Shown in pieces: positions 26,504 through 40,024 of a stretch of 64,000 nucleotides of DNA. A program made the position numbers and the translations under genes. Under the pieces are notes generated by a model. That model saw nothing but the letters and a program-made list of their open reading frames with translations. It was not told where the DNA came from and did no database searches. Source of the stretch: Trematomus loennbergii (lineage: Eukaryota; Chordata; Actinopteri; Perciformes; Nototheniidae); NCBI GenBank assembly GCA_012861695.1, contig JAAOOA010000026.1:12767432-12831431 (forward strand). Reading direction: 5' to 3'. Positions within the stretch are counted from its first letter, which is position 1. Each line of letters opens with the position of its first letter.

Positions 26504-26752
26504 GGACACGTACGATTGGCATTGGTGTACATGAAGGATCTATGTATGAATTCTTATTAATATACATGTGTGCTGCTGTGGACACGTACTGGACACGTAT
26601 GATTGACATTGGTGTACATGAAGGATCTATGTATGAATTCTTATTAATATACATGTGTGCTGCTGTGGACACGTACTGGACACGTATGATTGACATTGGT
26701 GTACATGAAGGATCTATGTATGAATTCGTATTAATATACATGTCTGCTGCCG
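26504..26752. repeat. 87-bp minisatellite, nearly three units
   Basis: Units start at 26504, 26591 and 26678 with GGACACGTA and share TGTACATGAAGGATCTATG, GAATTC and TTAATATACATG. Divergence is a few bases per unit, and the last one degenerates after CTGCTG. Since 87 is 29 codons, both strands keep an open frame across the array (101 codons on +, 90 on minus). Those frames are by-products of the period. Confidence 0.95.
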
Positions 26753-26807
26753 CGGCAGATGTTCAGCCGCAGCCACTCAAAAAGCTCACAGTGCATAGAG
26801 GGACATA

Positions 26808-26832
26808 CAATACACACACATACACACACACA
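26808..26832. repeat. CA microsatellite
   Basis: An interrupted (CA)n run just after the minisatellite. Confidence 0.8.
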
Positions 26833-26839
26833 AGGTCAG

Positions 26840-29278
26840 ATATATAGAGAAAATCTATAGGTCGGTACTTGTGTGAAAGTGCTGTGTAAGGCCATTCATG
26901 TTCTACTTCTGGAGTCAGTGCCACAATGGCTTGTATAGCACTAAGATGTTTCAGACAAAGAATGCAGCACTAATCTTCTTTGACTCTTAACAATTATGGC
27001 AATTTTGCTAAAGAAGTTACTTTTAAGGGGACACACATTCCTGCTTGAAATGTGTTTTTCTTAAAAGCCCAGACACACCTAATCAAATTCAAACAAAGTG
27101 GAAACCAAAAGAAAAAACTGAGAAACTAAAACGGCATATATAAAAACCTTTATTATCATACATACATTAATTATGAAAAGGCCTGGTTTGCAGGGTGCCT
27201 TAACAAACCTCTAGTTTGTGAAAAGTCAGCGTTCATAATTTGTGGCTGAAACTTGTAATAAAAATGTGAATTAAATATGTGATTACAGGTTAGGTCACAA
27301 ATGTCCTCTAATTGTCACAACCAAGTCAGCATACAAATGCAGATCCATGAACAGTTTATCTGCAAACAGATTGTATAAGAAAGATACAATTAGCTTTGTA
27401 AATTAAGCTAAGCTAGTGAAGCAGTTCAACAGGTAAAAAAAGCTTCTAATATATCATTCCAACCCAATTTGAATATTCATATTGAATCAGTAATTTGCTG
27501 CATTTCAGGCTGAGCTGCAATATAGGCCACTGATGCTGGGAGCCACTGGCATGAGAAGTGCAACGCCTCGACAGCATCCCATCATCATGGGTCAGTCTGT
27601 GAATCAACCCTCGCTCCCAAATGACTGCTCAGCTGTTCAATTCTTCCAGATTGGGACTTACTGTCTGTACTGAAAATAGCAGCTTCTTATCTCAATCCAG
27701 GCTCCATATTTAGATCCAAAATGTTTCTTTTTCTTAAGTAATATTTGGAGGTTAGTAAAATGTTCCAGCAGGGAGTGTTTCAAATGTGATAGTCAGCAAC
27801 AAAAAGATTGTAAAAGATTAAAAACTTCTCTGTGCAAGGCCTATTTAAAATGTGTTGGAAAGATTATCGTTCCATGATTGTTCACATCTTAAATTGAGGC
27901 TTTTTACTTTACACTGGCAGACGCTTAGCTGACTGAAGTTATACTTTGGATTTGTTTATGCACTTTAACAGTAAGTGTAACAGTACAGGATTAAGACAAA
28001 TGTCGTATTCCATTGCTTAAAAAAAATGTTATATCTGATTTAATAATTTGTTGCTAAATAACAGATGTATTCTTGATAACTGTGATTGTTTTAAATGCAA
28101 ACAAATAAATACAATAAAATGTGTGTTGGATTGGTTGTGACTGGGGCAAGTCTGTGGTGCACTTGTACATGACAGTCAAAATTACCACTTTTTATAACTT
28201 TATTGCAGATCAATTAATCCTATCACCCCCTTTAAGTGCTTGAAAGGATGTTCCCTGCTTCAACACACTGACAGTGTACAAAGTGCTTTTTAAGAGGGGC
28301 TAATTTTCACAAGATGAGAAATCCCTTTTTTACCATAGTGATCTAAACCAATTATGAACGATACAGACTCACATAGTAAAGCTAAAGTGCTGGCTATTTT
28401 CTATTGCTTGCTTGTCGATTGTTTTCCCCATTAAGCTTCAAAGGATGCACTCAGTAGGTGAATGGCTGTCTTTACAAGCATACAATAATTAACCCAATGC
28501 TGACAATCGGAAGTAAGCCAGACGTCTGATTGAAGTGAAAACTTTATACTTTGTAATTAACTTGCGCTTTTCAGTTTGTTTGGGCTAAATCATTCAACCA
28601 ATTCAATCACTTGTCAAATGACCCATCTATTGTCAATGTCTTCACTTTATGACTACTTTTAGACGAGGAAAGAGAGATAACATATGCCACTAATGCAACT
28701 CGTAACAAAAGAGTTACCATGCTGAAAATCACCGGTGTATCTGAGCTATAGTTTTCAGTGTGCACCCTGGAAATCGCTGTCGGCGCGGTGGCACCCTCCT
28801 AGAAGCTGTAACCACCACAATCACACTGAGTTATGACCAACCAGCTGGATGTGTGCCACAGAAGTGTAAAGAACTTTGAGAACTGACTTTGTTGAAGCAT
28901 GAGGCTAGAAGGAAATCATTCACACAGGGCGCCCAAAGCAGACTGGCTATGTATTATTGTGTTGAGTTCCAATGTTGAGCAAAATGGCAGAAACCATAAA
29001 AATGAAGTAACTACACCATAGTTTTCTTCTAGTAGCATGATGTACTGGGCACATGACCAATGATGATTACATGCAACTCAATTACAATGTGTGAACTGTC
29101 TGTGTGATAGACGACTCTACAACATAATTGGGTTAACATTTATCAAAATCATATTAACCTTAAACCTATGATTAAGATTGTCATGGCCACTTGGCAGCAA
29201 CGCCCAACTGTAAATATAACACTGTCATATTAAGACACTTACAAAGTTGATATGGCAAAAAATGTTAGTCGGCTTATT
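26840..29278. other. Gene-free stretch
   Basis: No gene seen. A low-AT segment near 27480-27660 is not simple sequence and could be conserved, but I cannot show that. Confidence 0.55.
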
Positions 29279-29410
29279 TACGCGTTGAGCAGACAAATCC
29301 GGCTCTTTAGCTGCTAAATCCTTCACTGTGTTTACCATTTAGTCGCAATCGTTGTCTGACGTTAAGTGCTAGGCAGGTAGCTTACAGTGTATAGTGGGCT
29401 TATCTCTTTT
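29279..29410. repeat. Possible dispersed fish repeat fragment
   Basis: The phrase CTCTTTAGCTGCTAAAT followed by GTGTTTACC, and later GCTAGGCAGGTAGC, resembles a degenerate copy of a repeat I remember from percomorph fish. No boundaries or second copy are visible in this window. Confidence 0.35.
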
Positions 29411-32400
29411 TTTTTTCTAAAAACAGCTTGCTGCATCTGTGATGATGCATTTGGGAGCAACTTTTACGATATCTTCCTCATGCTTTAGTTGCCGGAAAAT
29501 GGATAGTGTAGATTATAATAGTAAGAAATGTTGAGTGTGAACAGTAGCCTAAAAATATATGTTGGGTGTATAGGTTTTGTAGATATATATAGATATATGT
29601 AACATGGATAACATATCAACCAGACACGCTGATGTAGAACATGATCCCCGCAGTATTACATTTTCCCCACAGGTGTGTTCATGCTTTGGCTACCCATACA
29701 ATTACCAAACAGATCCAGGTGGAAAAGAGAATGTCTGCAACCGATTTGCCAATTGCAAAGTCCTGGTCACAGCTGCATTTCATTTCTATACGAATCTGGG
29801 CTCGAAGATATATTACGACTGAGAAGACAGTATTTCGATTAGGATATCTCAGACACAACTTCTAGACTGGAACAGATCAAATTACATTGCTGGAGGGAAT
29901 ATGGGAGGCAACAGTGAAGCAAATGAAGTTAAAAGGTTCTCTGTGTAATCGCCGGCCAGTGCAGACCTCTATTGTTCATTGATGTGAAAGACCACAGCAA
30001 ATCAAAACATATCTCTTCCTCTCCTTCTCTTACTCACGGCAACACCGTCCAAACGGATGTACAACAACAGCCATCACCAAACAAGGAAAGAACATGGCTG
30101 TGTCGTGCCAGATTAATGACTGATATTATAACTGTGTTGTCATAGATATCGTATTTTAAGGAGTAATAACTGAGCCACCTGGAACTGCCTAATAAAAGGT
30201 TTCCAGAGGCTCAAATTAGCATCACTTTCGTGTCTCCTGCATGGCAACCACCAAATGTTAGGTCAAGATGAATCATTTGCAGAGGACTTAGATTTTTAAC
30301 CAAATATGCAAGGTCTGATCGTGCTCATTTGAAAGCCGAAATAAGTGGTTTTCTCCTTCATTTTAATGGTAAACCCCAAGAAATCTTGCAAAAATATTAA
30401 CTCCACTGCAAAACTCTTGAACTGCAGCTCCTCCAAATGAACTTAATAATTAATGATTTTACGTAACATCATATTCTGATTCATCAGCAGTCAAGGGGCA
30501 AGCCAACAATAGGCTTTGCTTTCAGGAATTGGAAGTGCATTTATATATTTCTCTGATAAATAATTAATTTCTGGTTGGTTAACTTTTGATGAGCAATTTA
30601 TTTCTTGATTGTATTATAAAATGGTGCTTATGCTCATTCACAAACAATCAGACGTGGTACCCTACTGTTAGGAAGAAAAAAAAGCAATAAACTGGAGACT
30701 GGACAGAAACCGCTGCATTCAGATGACAAACTGTGAGTGTTGAATGGTCTAAATAGTTTGTAACAATACAATTGTCACTATTGTGATGCTTTTCTGAGCC
30801 TGCTTTCAGTTCCCCCGAGGCTTCACACAGAGCCCCAAATGTGTGGCTTTAGTCACTGACAATGATTGAAAAGAGCAATGGATGCAACCATCACTGTTAC
30901 AACTATGATTGAGTTCTCACAGTCTCAATTCAATATTTCCATGTTCTGTGCATGGGGTTCAAAGAAAGGATTTGTTGAGGCCGTTCTAGGAAGAAGAAAA
31001 AAAACAAATGTTCCTTCTGGAATTGTTAATCAAGGCTTAACATGGTTTGAATGTCATGGTGTGCAAAAATGTAATTAACCACTTGTGATCACCAACCCTT
31101 TAATTTTGAGCCTACGGGGTGAGAATTCATTTTGAACATCATAGTACTGTATACGAGCATGGTTCGCATCCATGAGGTCTTACGAGACTGATAGCAGCAG
31201 CACATAGGTCAAACAGCCCCTAGTGTAGGTCAAATGATTCAGCTGCCTCTCAAATACATTTTGTAAGCTCACCAGCTTTTCTGAGAGATTTTGTCACATG
31301 TCATTATGTGACCCTGTTGTTTGTTTCTGATGAAAACAGATTTTCTTTTTTTCAAAGCTCATGGGAGGCAGCCTTCTGGCCTGTACAGCTGCAACCAGCC
31401 CCCACGTATAAACAATAGCGTGCTAATACTAGAATACAAAGACAGTGACATCGAGGGAGAGAGGGGGAGATGGTGGGTTCTGCCACACTATACTGCTCTC
31501 TATCCACCACAATGACAGATTGAAAGTATGATACACACGATAGGTTACTAGAGCAGCTCTCTGTGTAAAGGTTGGAAGCAGGAACTGTATTGTCCGTGTC
31601 TTATTATATCTGTTTGTGTTCATTTTCTTGCCTATTAAGAATCAAAGTGACATGCTTTATAGACAATCCATGCGTTGCAGTGCCAAGGTCTGTAAAAAGG
31701 ACCTCTGCGGCTCAATGTTCTCTCTTCAGTCCTGGAAAGCATCATCAACACTGGGTCATCTCAAGCCATGACACAAATAGAGCTTTAAGCTACTGCTGGC
31801 ATTTTCATTTTGGCAATGTGATGTGAAATGCCTTCCCTCTGAAAAAATGATTACATGTTGCCAGCGTTTTGCCATGAAAAGGCCACCAGATTGAATGAGG
31901 CATACTGAGTAAGGCTGCTTTTCTTCAGCAAGTTCCGCTGCTGCCAGTGCAATTTTCTGCACATTTGGAGACGAAGGCAAAACAATACTGCAGGATGTAT
32001 TGACTTGTGTTCAGTATAATGTCAATTTCAAACATTAAAGCTTAACTTAAAGTTCACATTCAGAATGCAGGATTTTTCACAGTTCGGGGCCACACAGACA
32101 AATGTTCAGCCCGCTCTTTGAAGGATAAGCTATAGTCCTTCAGTGGTATTTAAAAAATGTTCTTGCATTATGGCCATTCTTTTCTTTGTATTGTCTTTTA
32201 TTTTACATGGCAATTATAAATGCCATTATTTGTCTGAGTGTATTTGTTGTTTTTACATGGATGTAGCTCATTCGGCTTGCTTTAAAAAAAGAAGAAACAA
32301 TGACAAAAAAAGAAAAAAAAACTGCAGTGACAGTTTTGCAGATAAATGCTTCCGGACCCATTTCAAAGAGAAGCCACTTCTCTAATGTCATAGAGTTGGT

Positions 32401-34958
32401 ATCAGTATGATACACAGATATCTTGCCTTTAGCCACATAATGACACCTGGTGTAAAAGAGCATGAGCTCCCCTCGCAGTTAGTCAGTGGAACAGCAATCA
32501 AAGCAACTTGAGGGAACAGGGAACGGCAACTTTGCCTCACTGGTGACATACACGCGCACACACAATAAAACCAGCATACGTGCTTGCTTTCTTGCACGCG
32601 CCTTTAGAGCCACGTACAACTCAGACCAGCACGTACACAGGAACACAGTTCCAGCTGACTATTTGCTTTCACAGAATCCAATACGGGCAGTAATTCAGCC
32701 GTAACACGGAGGAAAACATAATAATACCAGGAAGCATGACCGCAACTCATCCCGTGTCCAATATCCAAGCTGGGATGGCACTCACTTTTAGTTAATGGAT
32801 CATGCAGTTCCGGGACGAATTGATCAACATGGATGTAAAAAGCCACGACTGGACTGCAAACGTTTTTAGCTTGAACACAAATATTGATGCCGACTCCACA
32901 GAGATCTGCAGGCCTGCTAATGCACCTTCACTCTGAATGAATGTTGCCCCTCTAATGCCATTCAATAAAGCCGCGGCAGGTCCGCGTAATATGCCAACCC
33001 CAAATTCTGAGATCATTGTTTCTCCCGGTGTTTTATGCTCCTTGTTATCCGCACTTCTGCAGCATCACCGCGGGAAGATGCTGTCTCACAACGTGCAAAG
33101 AGATCGCAATCAGTGCACCCTAATCGAGAGAACAACTCATTTGCATAATGTTTGGAGATGATGGGTTTAATAAGGTTATAAGAGTCATGATATCATTTGA
33201 ATAGCCTATGAACGCTCCGTCTACATTCGGTCCGGGCGGAGCTTGGAAGGACTTGCACGCCGATTATCTGAAAGGTCGCTTCACAGTGCAAAGAACAAAA
33301 TCGCCTCAATCCTGAAAAAGGACACCACCGGCCACCTCAGTAACATGCTGACCACGCAACATCGCCATAATTGTGCCACAATATAGCCCTGCCTACCCCA
33401 TCACTACCTCGTGGTCAGTGATGGACAGAAGAAGAAAAAAATATATAACATTCTCTCATTCAATGTTAGAGGTCCAAGCCGGGATACTTACCTAAAACTG
33501 ACTCTCCCCTCTTAGCTGTATTTGCGGTCCAAGATTTGTTATTGCTCGAGCCAACAACTTCTGCTGGAGCATATGTATCCAGTGCTCATGCTGGTGGCTC
33601 AGTCGGTGATGTTGGATTGCGGATGATTTGGCAATCCTTTTCATGCTCAAGGGAAAAAAATCCTTCGTTTCGGCGTGGTCTCGGGCATTGGTGCGCAGAG
33701 AAATAAAGTAATGAAGTCCGTCAGGAGGGGAAGGAGAAAAGGGGAGCTCTGGTTGTGAGATTTATGCCGACGTGTTTGAAACTGTTCTGTTCTCTCTTTT
33801 TTTCTCACCGTAGGAGCCGTTTGCGGTTGGAGAGGTGTGGGATGGATATCTAGGAAGGGAGGCTGGGATGCACAGACTGAGGGCGAGAAAGGGGAGGTAC
33901 AAAGAATACAGTCTCGTATTGTAGAGGACGGTCATGGCAGACAGTAAGGGGTGGGTCTGGATGAGGAGGAAGGCGAGGGAACTGAGGGTGTTTGAGGATA
34001 AGAGGCAGTGTCGTGACTTTTTTCTACAGATGGGTAACATTTACACCAAGGCTGTAGGTTATAGCTTGACTGTGATCAATTAAGGCGAAGGAACTATGGG
34101 AAACGAAGCAAAGGTGAAGAGGGGCTTTGTGATTTCGGTAAATGAGGTTTTCATAAAAAACAACAAAGTGAGAAGGCGGTGAGTGGCACAGAAGGTGTCA
34201 CACTATGCCACGTGTAGGCTGTGCACTTTGCATAAAGTACAACGTGACTGTATGGATGTGTTAATTTAAACTTGGAATGACTCACAGCTAATCGCTTCTT
34301 TTAAAAAACACAATACAGCACAGGCTCTGTGGAGTTTGTTCAACTATAGCTAAAAAAGTGAAGAGAACACTGTCCATGGTGATGAAACATAACTAAAAAG
34401 CACGCTTCATATAGATGCTTTCTGTGGTGCTGAAATGAGCTAAATAGACACAAAGAACAGTAATAAACAGAAAACTAATACGTTGCATGAATTAAGGGAT
34501 TTCAACGACTTGATTAGTATATACTCTACCATTACATGCGCCGTTCAGTAAGTACTTAAGACTGTTTTCAATATTTCTAGTCGATATCCTTAAATATCGA
34601 TGTTTTGGGTCGAACATAAAGCGATTCTGCGTTTCTTGAACTGACCAAATTTGGGCTGCAAAGGGCTAAAGAAGCATTTAGACAAAGAGGGTTAACAAAA
34701 ATATATTTAAAATAAATACGTACTGGTGGTTGCTGTCCATGGTGCTGAAAGACAACTAAAGGGGAACATGATGATTGTTGCTGTCCATGGTGTTGATGGA
34801 GACATAGTTTACAGAAAAATATTTTAAAAGTAAATACAAATTAAATATGGAACTACTTTTACAAGAATTGATGATCATACTACTACTAGAAGTTCAAGTA
34901 AAAATGATAATAGTAACAATTACACTGGCATGGGTGTATGAAACAACACACAGTTTTA
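29411..34958. other. Gene-free stretch with possible regulatory block
   Basis: No supported gene. The segment 32700-33200 is less AT-rich, is not simple sequence, and contains a POU octamer-type site (ATTTGCATAA, 33139-33148). It is the best candidate here for a conserved non-coding element. Other open frames (up to 92 codons) overlap one another on both strands. Confidence 0.5.

Positions 34959-35038
<80 letters not shown>
34959..35038. repeat. GATA tetranucleotide microsatellite, 20 units
   Basis: Twenty uninterrupted ATAG units (80 bases). It directly abuts a minus-strand LINE 3' end and so is probably the expanded tail of that LINE. Confidence 0.98.
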
Positions 35039-35290
35039 TACTTTATTGATCCCAAATTGGGAAATTGTTGTTGTTACAGCAGCATAAAAGGCATTTTACA
35101 ATAAAACAAAGCTACAAAATATACAAGAATAGAAAGAAAAATAAAATAAAATAAAATATAAAATATACATGTTGAAATAGAAAATATACATGCAGATATT
35201 ATATATACAAATATATATATATATATATATATATTCAAAATATATGACATTATGGAATATGGAGTATAAATATTGAACAGATTATATGAG
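35039..35290 (-). mobile_element. LINE 3'-end remnant (minus strand)
   Basis: Read on the minus strand, the segment ends in CAATTTCCC, then GGGATCAATAAAG, then the (CTAT)n tail. An AATAAAG signal just before a short tandem tail is typical of fish non-LTR elements. The body is AT-rich with ATAAA and TATA runs (35200-35235). Only the 3' untranslated part remains, so I cannot place the clade safely. Confidence 0.65.
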
Positions 35291-38110
35291 TCAAATGTAC
35301 AACGTGGTTTAATTTCTAGAGAAACTATGGAGCAGAGAGTTCTCTTCCAGTCAGAGGTGATTTATTGTACAGTATTAAGTTATATCTCCATAGCTCAAAC
35401 CCCAAGCATGTAGAATCATATTCAAATAGGTCTGGACTCCCCTGCATCCATTGCGCTCACAGACAGTTTTGCAACTCCACCAGCTCTCCAACGGTCCACT
35501 TGCAGTCGAGTGTTTGAAGCATCCACCACTAGGCAAAAAACCTGGCGGGACGAGCACAGCATAGAACTCAATGAGGCTAAATGGATAGATGGAGCCATTA
35601 CAGAGTCATTAGCCTGAATGTGGCGGTGACACGTGACACATTGCCTTTGCAATATATACATAAAATACACCAGGGATCATTGACGTTGTTAAATTCTATA
35701 AATCTATTGGTCGTAGCTTTTAATAAATGAGTTCCCTTCAACTTTGTTCACTTTTAGGACTACTCGTGCCTTACTTGGTTAATTACATTCCTCATACAAA
35801 GTCAGAAATGTGTCTTAAGACTATGATTTTTAAGCTCTTTTTGAGGACAAACTGGATTTCCAGGGAAACGGTGTGTTTGCATTTGTATGTCGGGCAAGGC
35901 TTCATCAAACACACCAAAGCAAGCAAACGTTTTCATGTGGACTTGTAGGTATGCATGCATGTGTTACTCAGCTAGTGCAGAAGAACTTAGGAAAAAAACC
36001 GATGTGTATAATGTGTATGCCATAGTGAATCATCAATACCACTGTTGCTCCGGGTACACCTGTCTGATGAAATATGCAGAGCTGTGTGCGGTCGGTTGAC
36101 GACAAGCAGAGTGTTGGAATGATGCATATTTTAAATGTCCTTATCTCCAGAGAGGAAGTGCTGCTGAGGTACAGTTGGCGCACTAAAAGCAAAGGGGAGG
36201 ATTATAAGAGGAAGCAAACAGACTGGAAGCAGAAAAATAATTCAAGAAAGTAAGGACTATTTATTATTTAAATAATATGAAAAGTGTGATGTGACGTCTG
36301 TTGTGTTGCACAGAATAATAAATAAAAAAAGTATTCCATCTCAACACCACCAAACACCTTTTGAAAGGGTAACTATAGATTAAGAGCTTCCTTTTTTGTT
36401 TGTTTGTACTTGTTATTGCTGAAGACAGATATCTGGTTAGGAAACAGACTTCTTGGGCATCTAACAGAGCGGGTATTTGAGTTAAAACGACGCGCTCTTT
36501 TCTTCTCATTTTACATTACCTTTCAGGCAACTCATTTAGGGAAAGTAAGCCCAGGTAGAGCCAGCTGGACTGCAGTTTCATGGACATCTGAAGGTTTTAT
36601 TGATGAATTTTGATACAGACTCAAATCCAACTCTTGAAGTCTAACTGAAAGCAAACTGTTATTCTCTGCAACAGCACGCATTTGTGCTCTCCAAGTGACA
36701 TGTTCTGCTAAAAGTACGCGGAATGGATATGTGAATGCTTCCAAGACTTTTCTCATCCTCCCTGCTCTGCAGATATGCCCAGATAACTAAAAGCTAGTAA
36801 GCCAACATTAAAATGTGTGCTTCTTATTTTTCATTACTACTAAATAACAATGATTTTGACTGTACAAACAGATACTAAGATTTCAGTTAGACAACAGGAT
36901 GTTAGTGGAATTCATTGAAGGTGCGAATACACAGATTCTTGACTTTGGTATGTGTGTGCTTAGACCCTCGGAAAGAACCAAAACAAAAGGCTATCCACAT
37001 ACATTTAAAATAACTAATTTATCAAAGCCATGATTGGAAGACACACGGTTAATCCAAAGAGGTGGAATGCTTTGGAAATAAACAAGCCAAAACTACTCAT
37101 GTGTAATATGATGTTATATATTTGAGAAGAAATACCAAGGGTTTCTCATCTGGCCTTCAAAATGGAATATATTTGGAGTTATTCCTGCTTATATAATACC
37201 TCTCTATATACCTGCTTTTAGACATATGTACCAGATGCATGTAGGAATGTCTTATTAAGGTAGGAATGTTCCTGAAAGTAACACCTTATTAGTCACATAG
37301 CCTACAGTGCAAGCATACTAAAAACCTAATGTACCTTAATGACTTTCTGTAAGCATAATTAGGGAGCAATATGTCAACATGCATGACATTCATCATCTCA
37401 TTATTTGTGAGCATGTGTTCCTTAATGTCAAATATTACCACCGTTTGCAGCTCACAGCCTTCTGGGAATATCACTGTCAAAAAACGTAGCTTTAATACTG
37501 TGCTGATTTGACGCTATTATCCACATAACGACAATAATTGTGCCATATTCAGCACCTGCCCAGACACTATATCTGTACAGGAGCTAAATTTATCTGGACT
37601 GTAATGATCTCTCATCTCCCTCCTCGTTGGAAGCCATGGGCTGAATCTCACTGCTAGCTGCCCAGAACACTGTTAGCGCTTGCTAGATTGACAACCTACT
37701 AATGGCTGATCTCTGAGGCTGAGGCCACAGAGATGTTTCTACCGGGTGTTAGTGCACGCTGTTGTGGAAGCCTGTCACATTGTACCTAGACCTCTCCCTG
37801 CCAGGACTATGAAGGAGAAGGCAGATGTCCAAATAGCCAGCAGGTCCATCAGTCATGAGGATTTTTGTTTCTCTTGCACGGCAAGGTACGAGGGGTCAAG
37901 TGGAAGAAAAAACAGATGAATGAGGATGACACCGTTCTGCTGCTCTAATGAAAAAACAAACTCATTTTCAGGAGGTTTCTGGGTAATAAGACAGCAAGGC
38001 AACCAAATGTGAACTGGAAACATAGAAGGTTTGAAAAGTGTTACTTTAGTATTGAAACCACCACCATTTCAGGCTAAACGACAAATGTTGAGTTTGAGAA
38101 AAGCAACAAT
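35291..38110. other. Gene-free stretch
   Basis: No gene or transposon recognised; open frames stay below 85 codons. Confidence 0.6.
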
Positions 38111-38468
38111 TTAATTTTGGAGAAACCAGCTCGAGTGCGCTAGAATTTGAAAATACACAGCCGGAAAAAATCTGCCACTTCCTTACAGAGCCCCTCCTCC
38201 AACACACACGAACGTGCACATGACCAATGAGGGCACGAGATAAGTTTGTGCACAGATGGAAGGCTGACAGGCAGGTAGGCCATCCAGTTATTTTAGCCAG
38301 GCTTATTTTTACAGTACTACGGCTTCCACAGATGACATTTTTTTAATGGATTTTTTGTCAAAGCACTTAAGATATTCATTGCTATCGGGATGTTAAGAGC
38401 ATTCCATGAAATATAACAAAAAGTGTATCTCGAGCTGGTTTCTACAAAATTACCTACCCCACCTTTAA
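38111..38468 (+). mobile_element. TTAA-flanked miniature element, copy 2 of 3
   Basis: Same family and orientation as 6360-6744. The first 16 or so bases of the left end are missing: it starts at TTTTGGAGAAACC. The right end is intact (CCCCACCTTTAA, TTAA at 38465-38468). Most of the central palindrome is also missing, leaving only TTTTAGCC before AGGCTTATTTTT. The remaining sequence is very similar to copy 1, including the CCAATGAGGGCACGAG and GGAAGGCTGACAGGCAGG stretches. Confidence 0.85.
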
Positions 38469-39954
38469 GCATGCAGTGGTGTTATAGTTGCAGTGTATTT
38501 GTAGAACACTGCCTTCAATTATGGAGACGAAACTCATCCAATATTGGGGTCTGAATGTTAAATGTGTTTTATTCTGATCTGAAAGCCTTATGAGTTAGAC
38601 AACATCATTAGTCTATGCTGTGAATAACTGTAAAAACAAATAAACCTTTTTTTTAGTACAACACTGCTTGTTGGTTAGGTTAAAGCACTATGCCAACTGG
38701 GTTAGATTGAGGTAACAGTTCAATAGATTTTCTGAGATTAGGATAGGTCCATTGTCAAAGTGATTGACATTAAACACATAGGTAACTGTTGGTTGGGAAT
38801 GGGAAGCAAACAGCTCTCCCACGTGTTGTGTTGACCCATCTATCAACCATGACCTCTTCTCTACTCCGACTTTGTCAGTCTTTGATAAGGTCACTGACTT
38901 CCTTCTTTGCTCTCGTCATAATTATTGCGTCTATTAAAGGACTTTGTCACTCGAACATAAACATGTCTTTGGGGGCCATTGAAACGAAGCAGTCTCTACA
39001 GAAAAGAGGTGAGGAGGGAGGGAATAATGGTGATGCATTTCTTGCTAGGAGACGGAAGATCTGTCAATCTTGTAAATTGGTTTTAACGCAATGTATGTCA
39101 TACTGTAAGCCAAATAGAAATAAGCTTTATTTAAAGAACCTTTACTGGACATGTAAGACATCATTAGGATTTGACTATGATGTCAAAACATTCTGTGTCA
39201 GCTGTTCTTCCTTATTGGCTGTTGTGTGCAATGCAGAGGAAGTTTGAAGCTCAGTGACAAGGACCATTCATGAGGTATATAATATGAGCAGTATAACAGG
39301 TAATCTCACCACATGTGGTAATGTTGCAGTCAGTGTGTGGGTGGCTGCTCAGCATGCAGTCACCATATTTCTAATTGCCCATCTGGCACTAATGTGAGGG
39401 ACTGTGCAGGCAGAGGGTGCACACCGAATAACTAAGTTTAGCTGAGCCTTTTTTGTTCGAGATCTTTGAGACACTCTTGAGTATTGAGTGATATTTAACT
39501 ATCTGCTTTTTGTTGTTGTTGCGTAATTCTTAACTGAGGAAAGCACTTGACTTGTGGAACACTTCAACATCAAAGCACTGTTTGGCTGTATCCTCACATC
39601 CCCTTTTTTTGTAACCTCAGCTTAAATGGTTGTTTGCGAGATGCAATATGAAATACAAAGGATAAATCACGAGTCCATGTTCTATGTACATGGTTCCATT
39701 GCAAATTGGAAATCAACACACTGCATACGAGTCTATAAAAGAGCTTTCATTATAGAAATATAGTTACAGCATGCATTTCGGTAGCCAACTAAACGTGTTC
39801 CTTGGTGAAGCAATGAAACTGGACTAATTTGTTTCACATAAAGAGTTTGAGTCGACATAAGAAAAGTAAGTCTTATAAATTGTATTATATATTAAAAATA
39901 TGTTTCATTATATTTCTTTTAAAACTACATTAAGTATTAATGACTTTACTGGCA
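38469..39954. other. Gene-free stretch
   Basis: One 152-codon + frame (38789-39247) lacks a domain, a good start context and splice context. I treat it as chance. Confidence 0.55.
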
Positions 39955-40024
39955 TTGATCCGGACCAGTGACCTTGTATAAAGTTCACAAGTGGACCTTT
40001 AATAAAAAAGTTTGAGTACCCCTG
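39955..40024. mobile_element. Possible hAT right end, decayed
   Basis: The segment ATCCGGACC ... AAAAAGTTTGAGTACCCCTG resembles the right end of a Charlie-type hAT (reverse complement CAGGGGTACTCAAACTT). No matching left end was found upstream, so it is a fragment at best. Confidence 0.35.

Noticed and set aside
26469..26847. Repeat proteins on both strands of the minisatellite
   Set aside because: Explained by the 87-bp period, a multiple of three. No independent sign of translation.
33601..33660. TGGCTCAGTCGGTGATG, like a SINE A box
   Set aside because: No B box at the expected spacing.
38789..39247. 152-codon plus-strand open frame
   Set aside because: Starts without a convincing initiator and contains no known motif. 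A single frame of this length is not enough in 64 kb.
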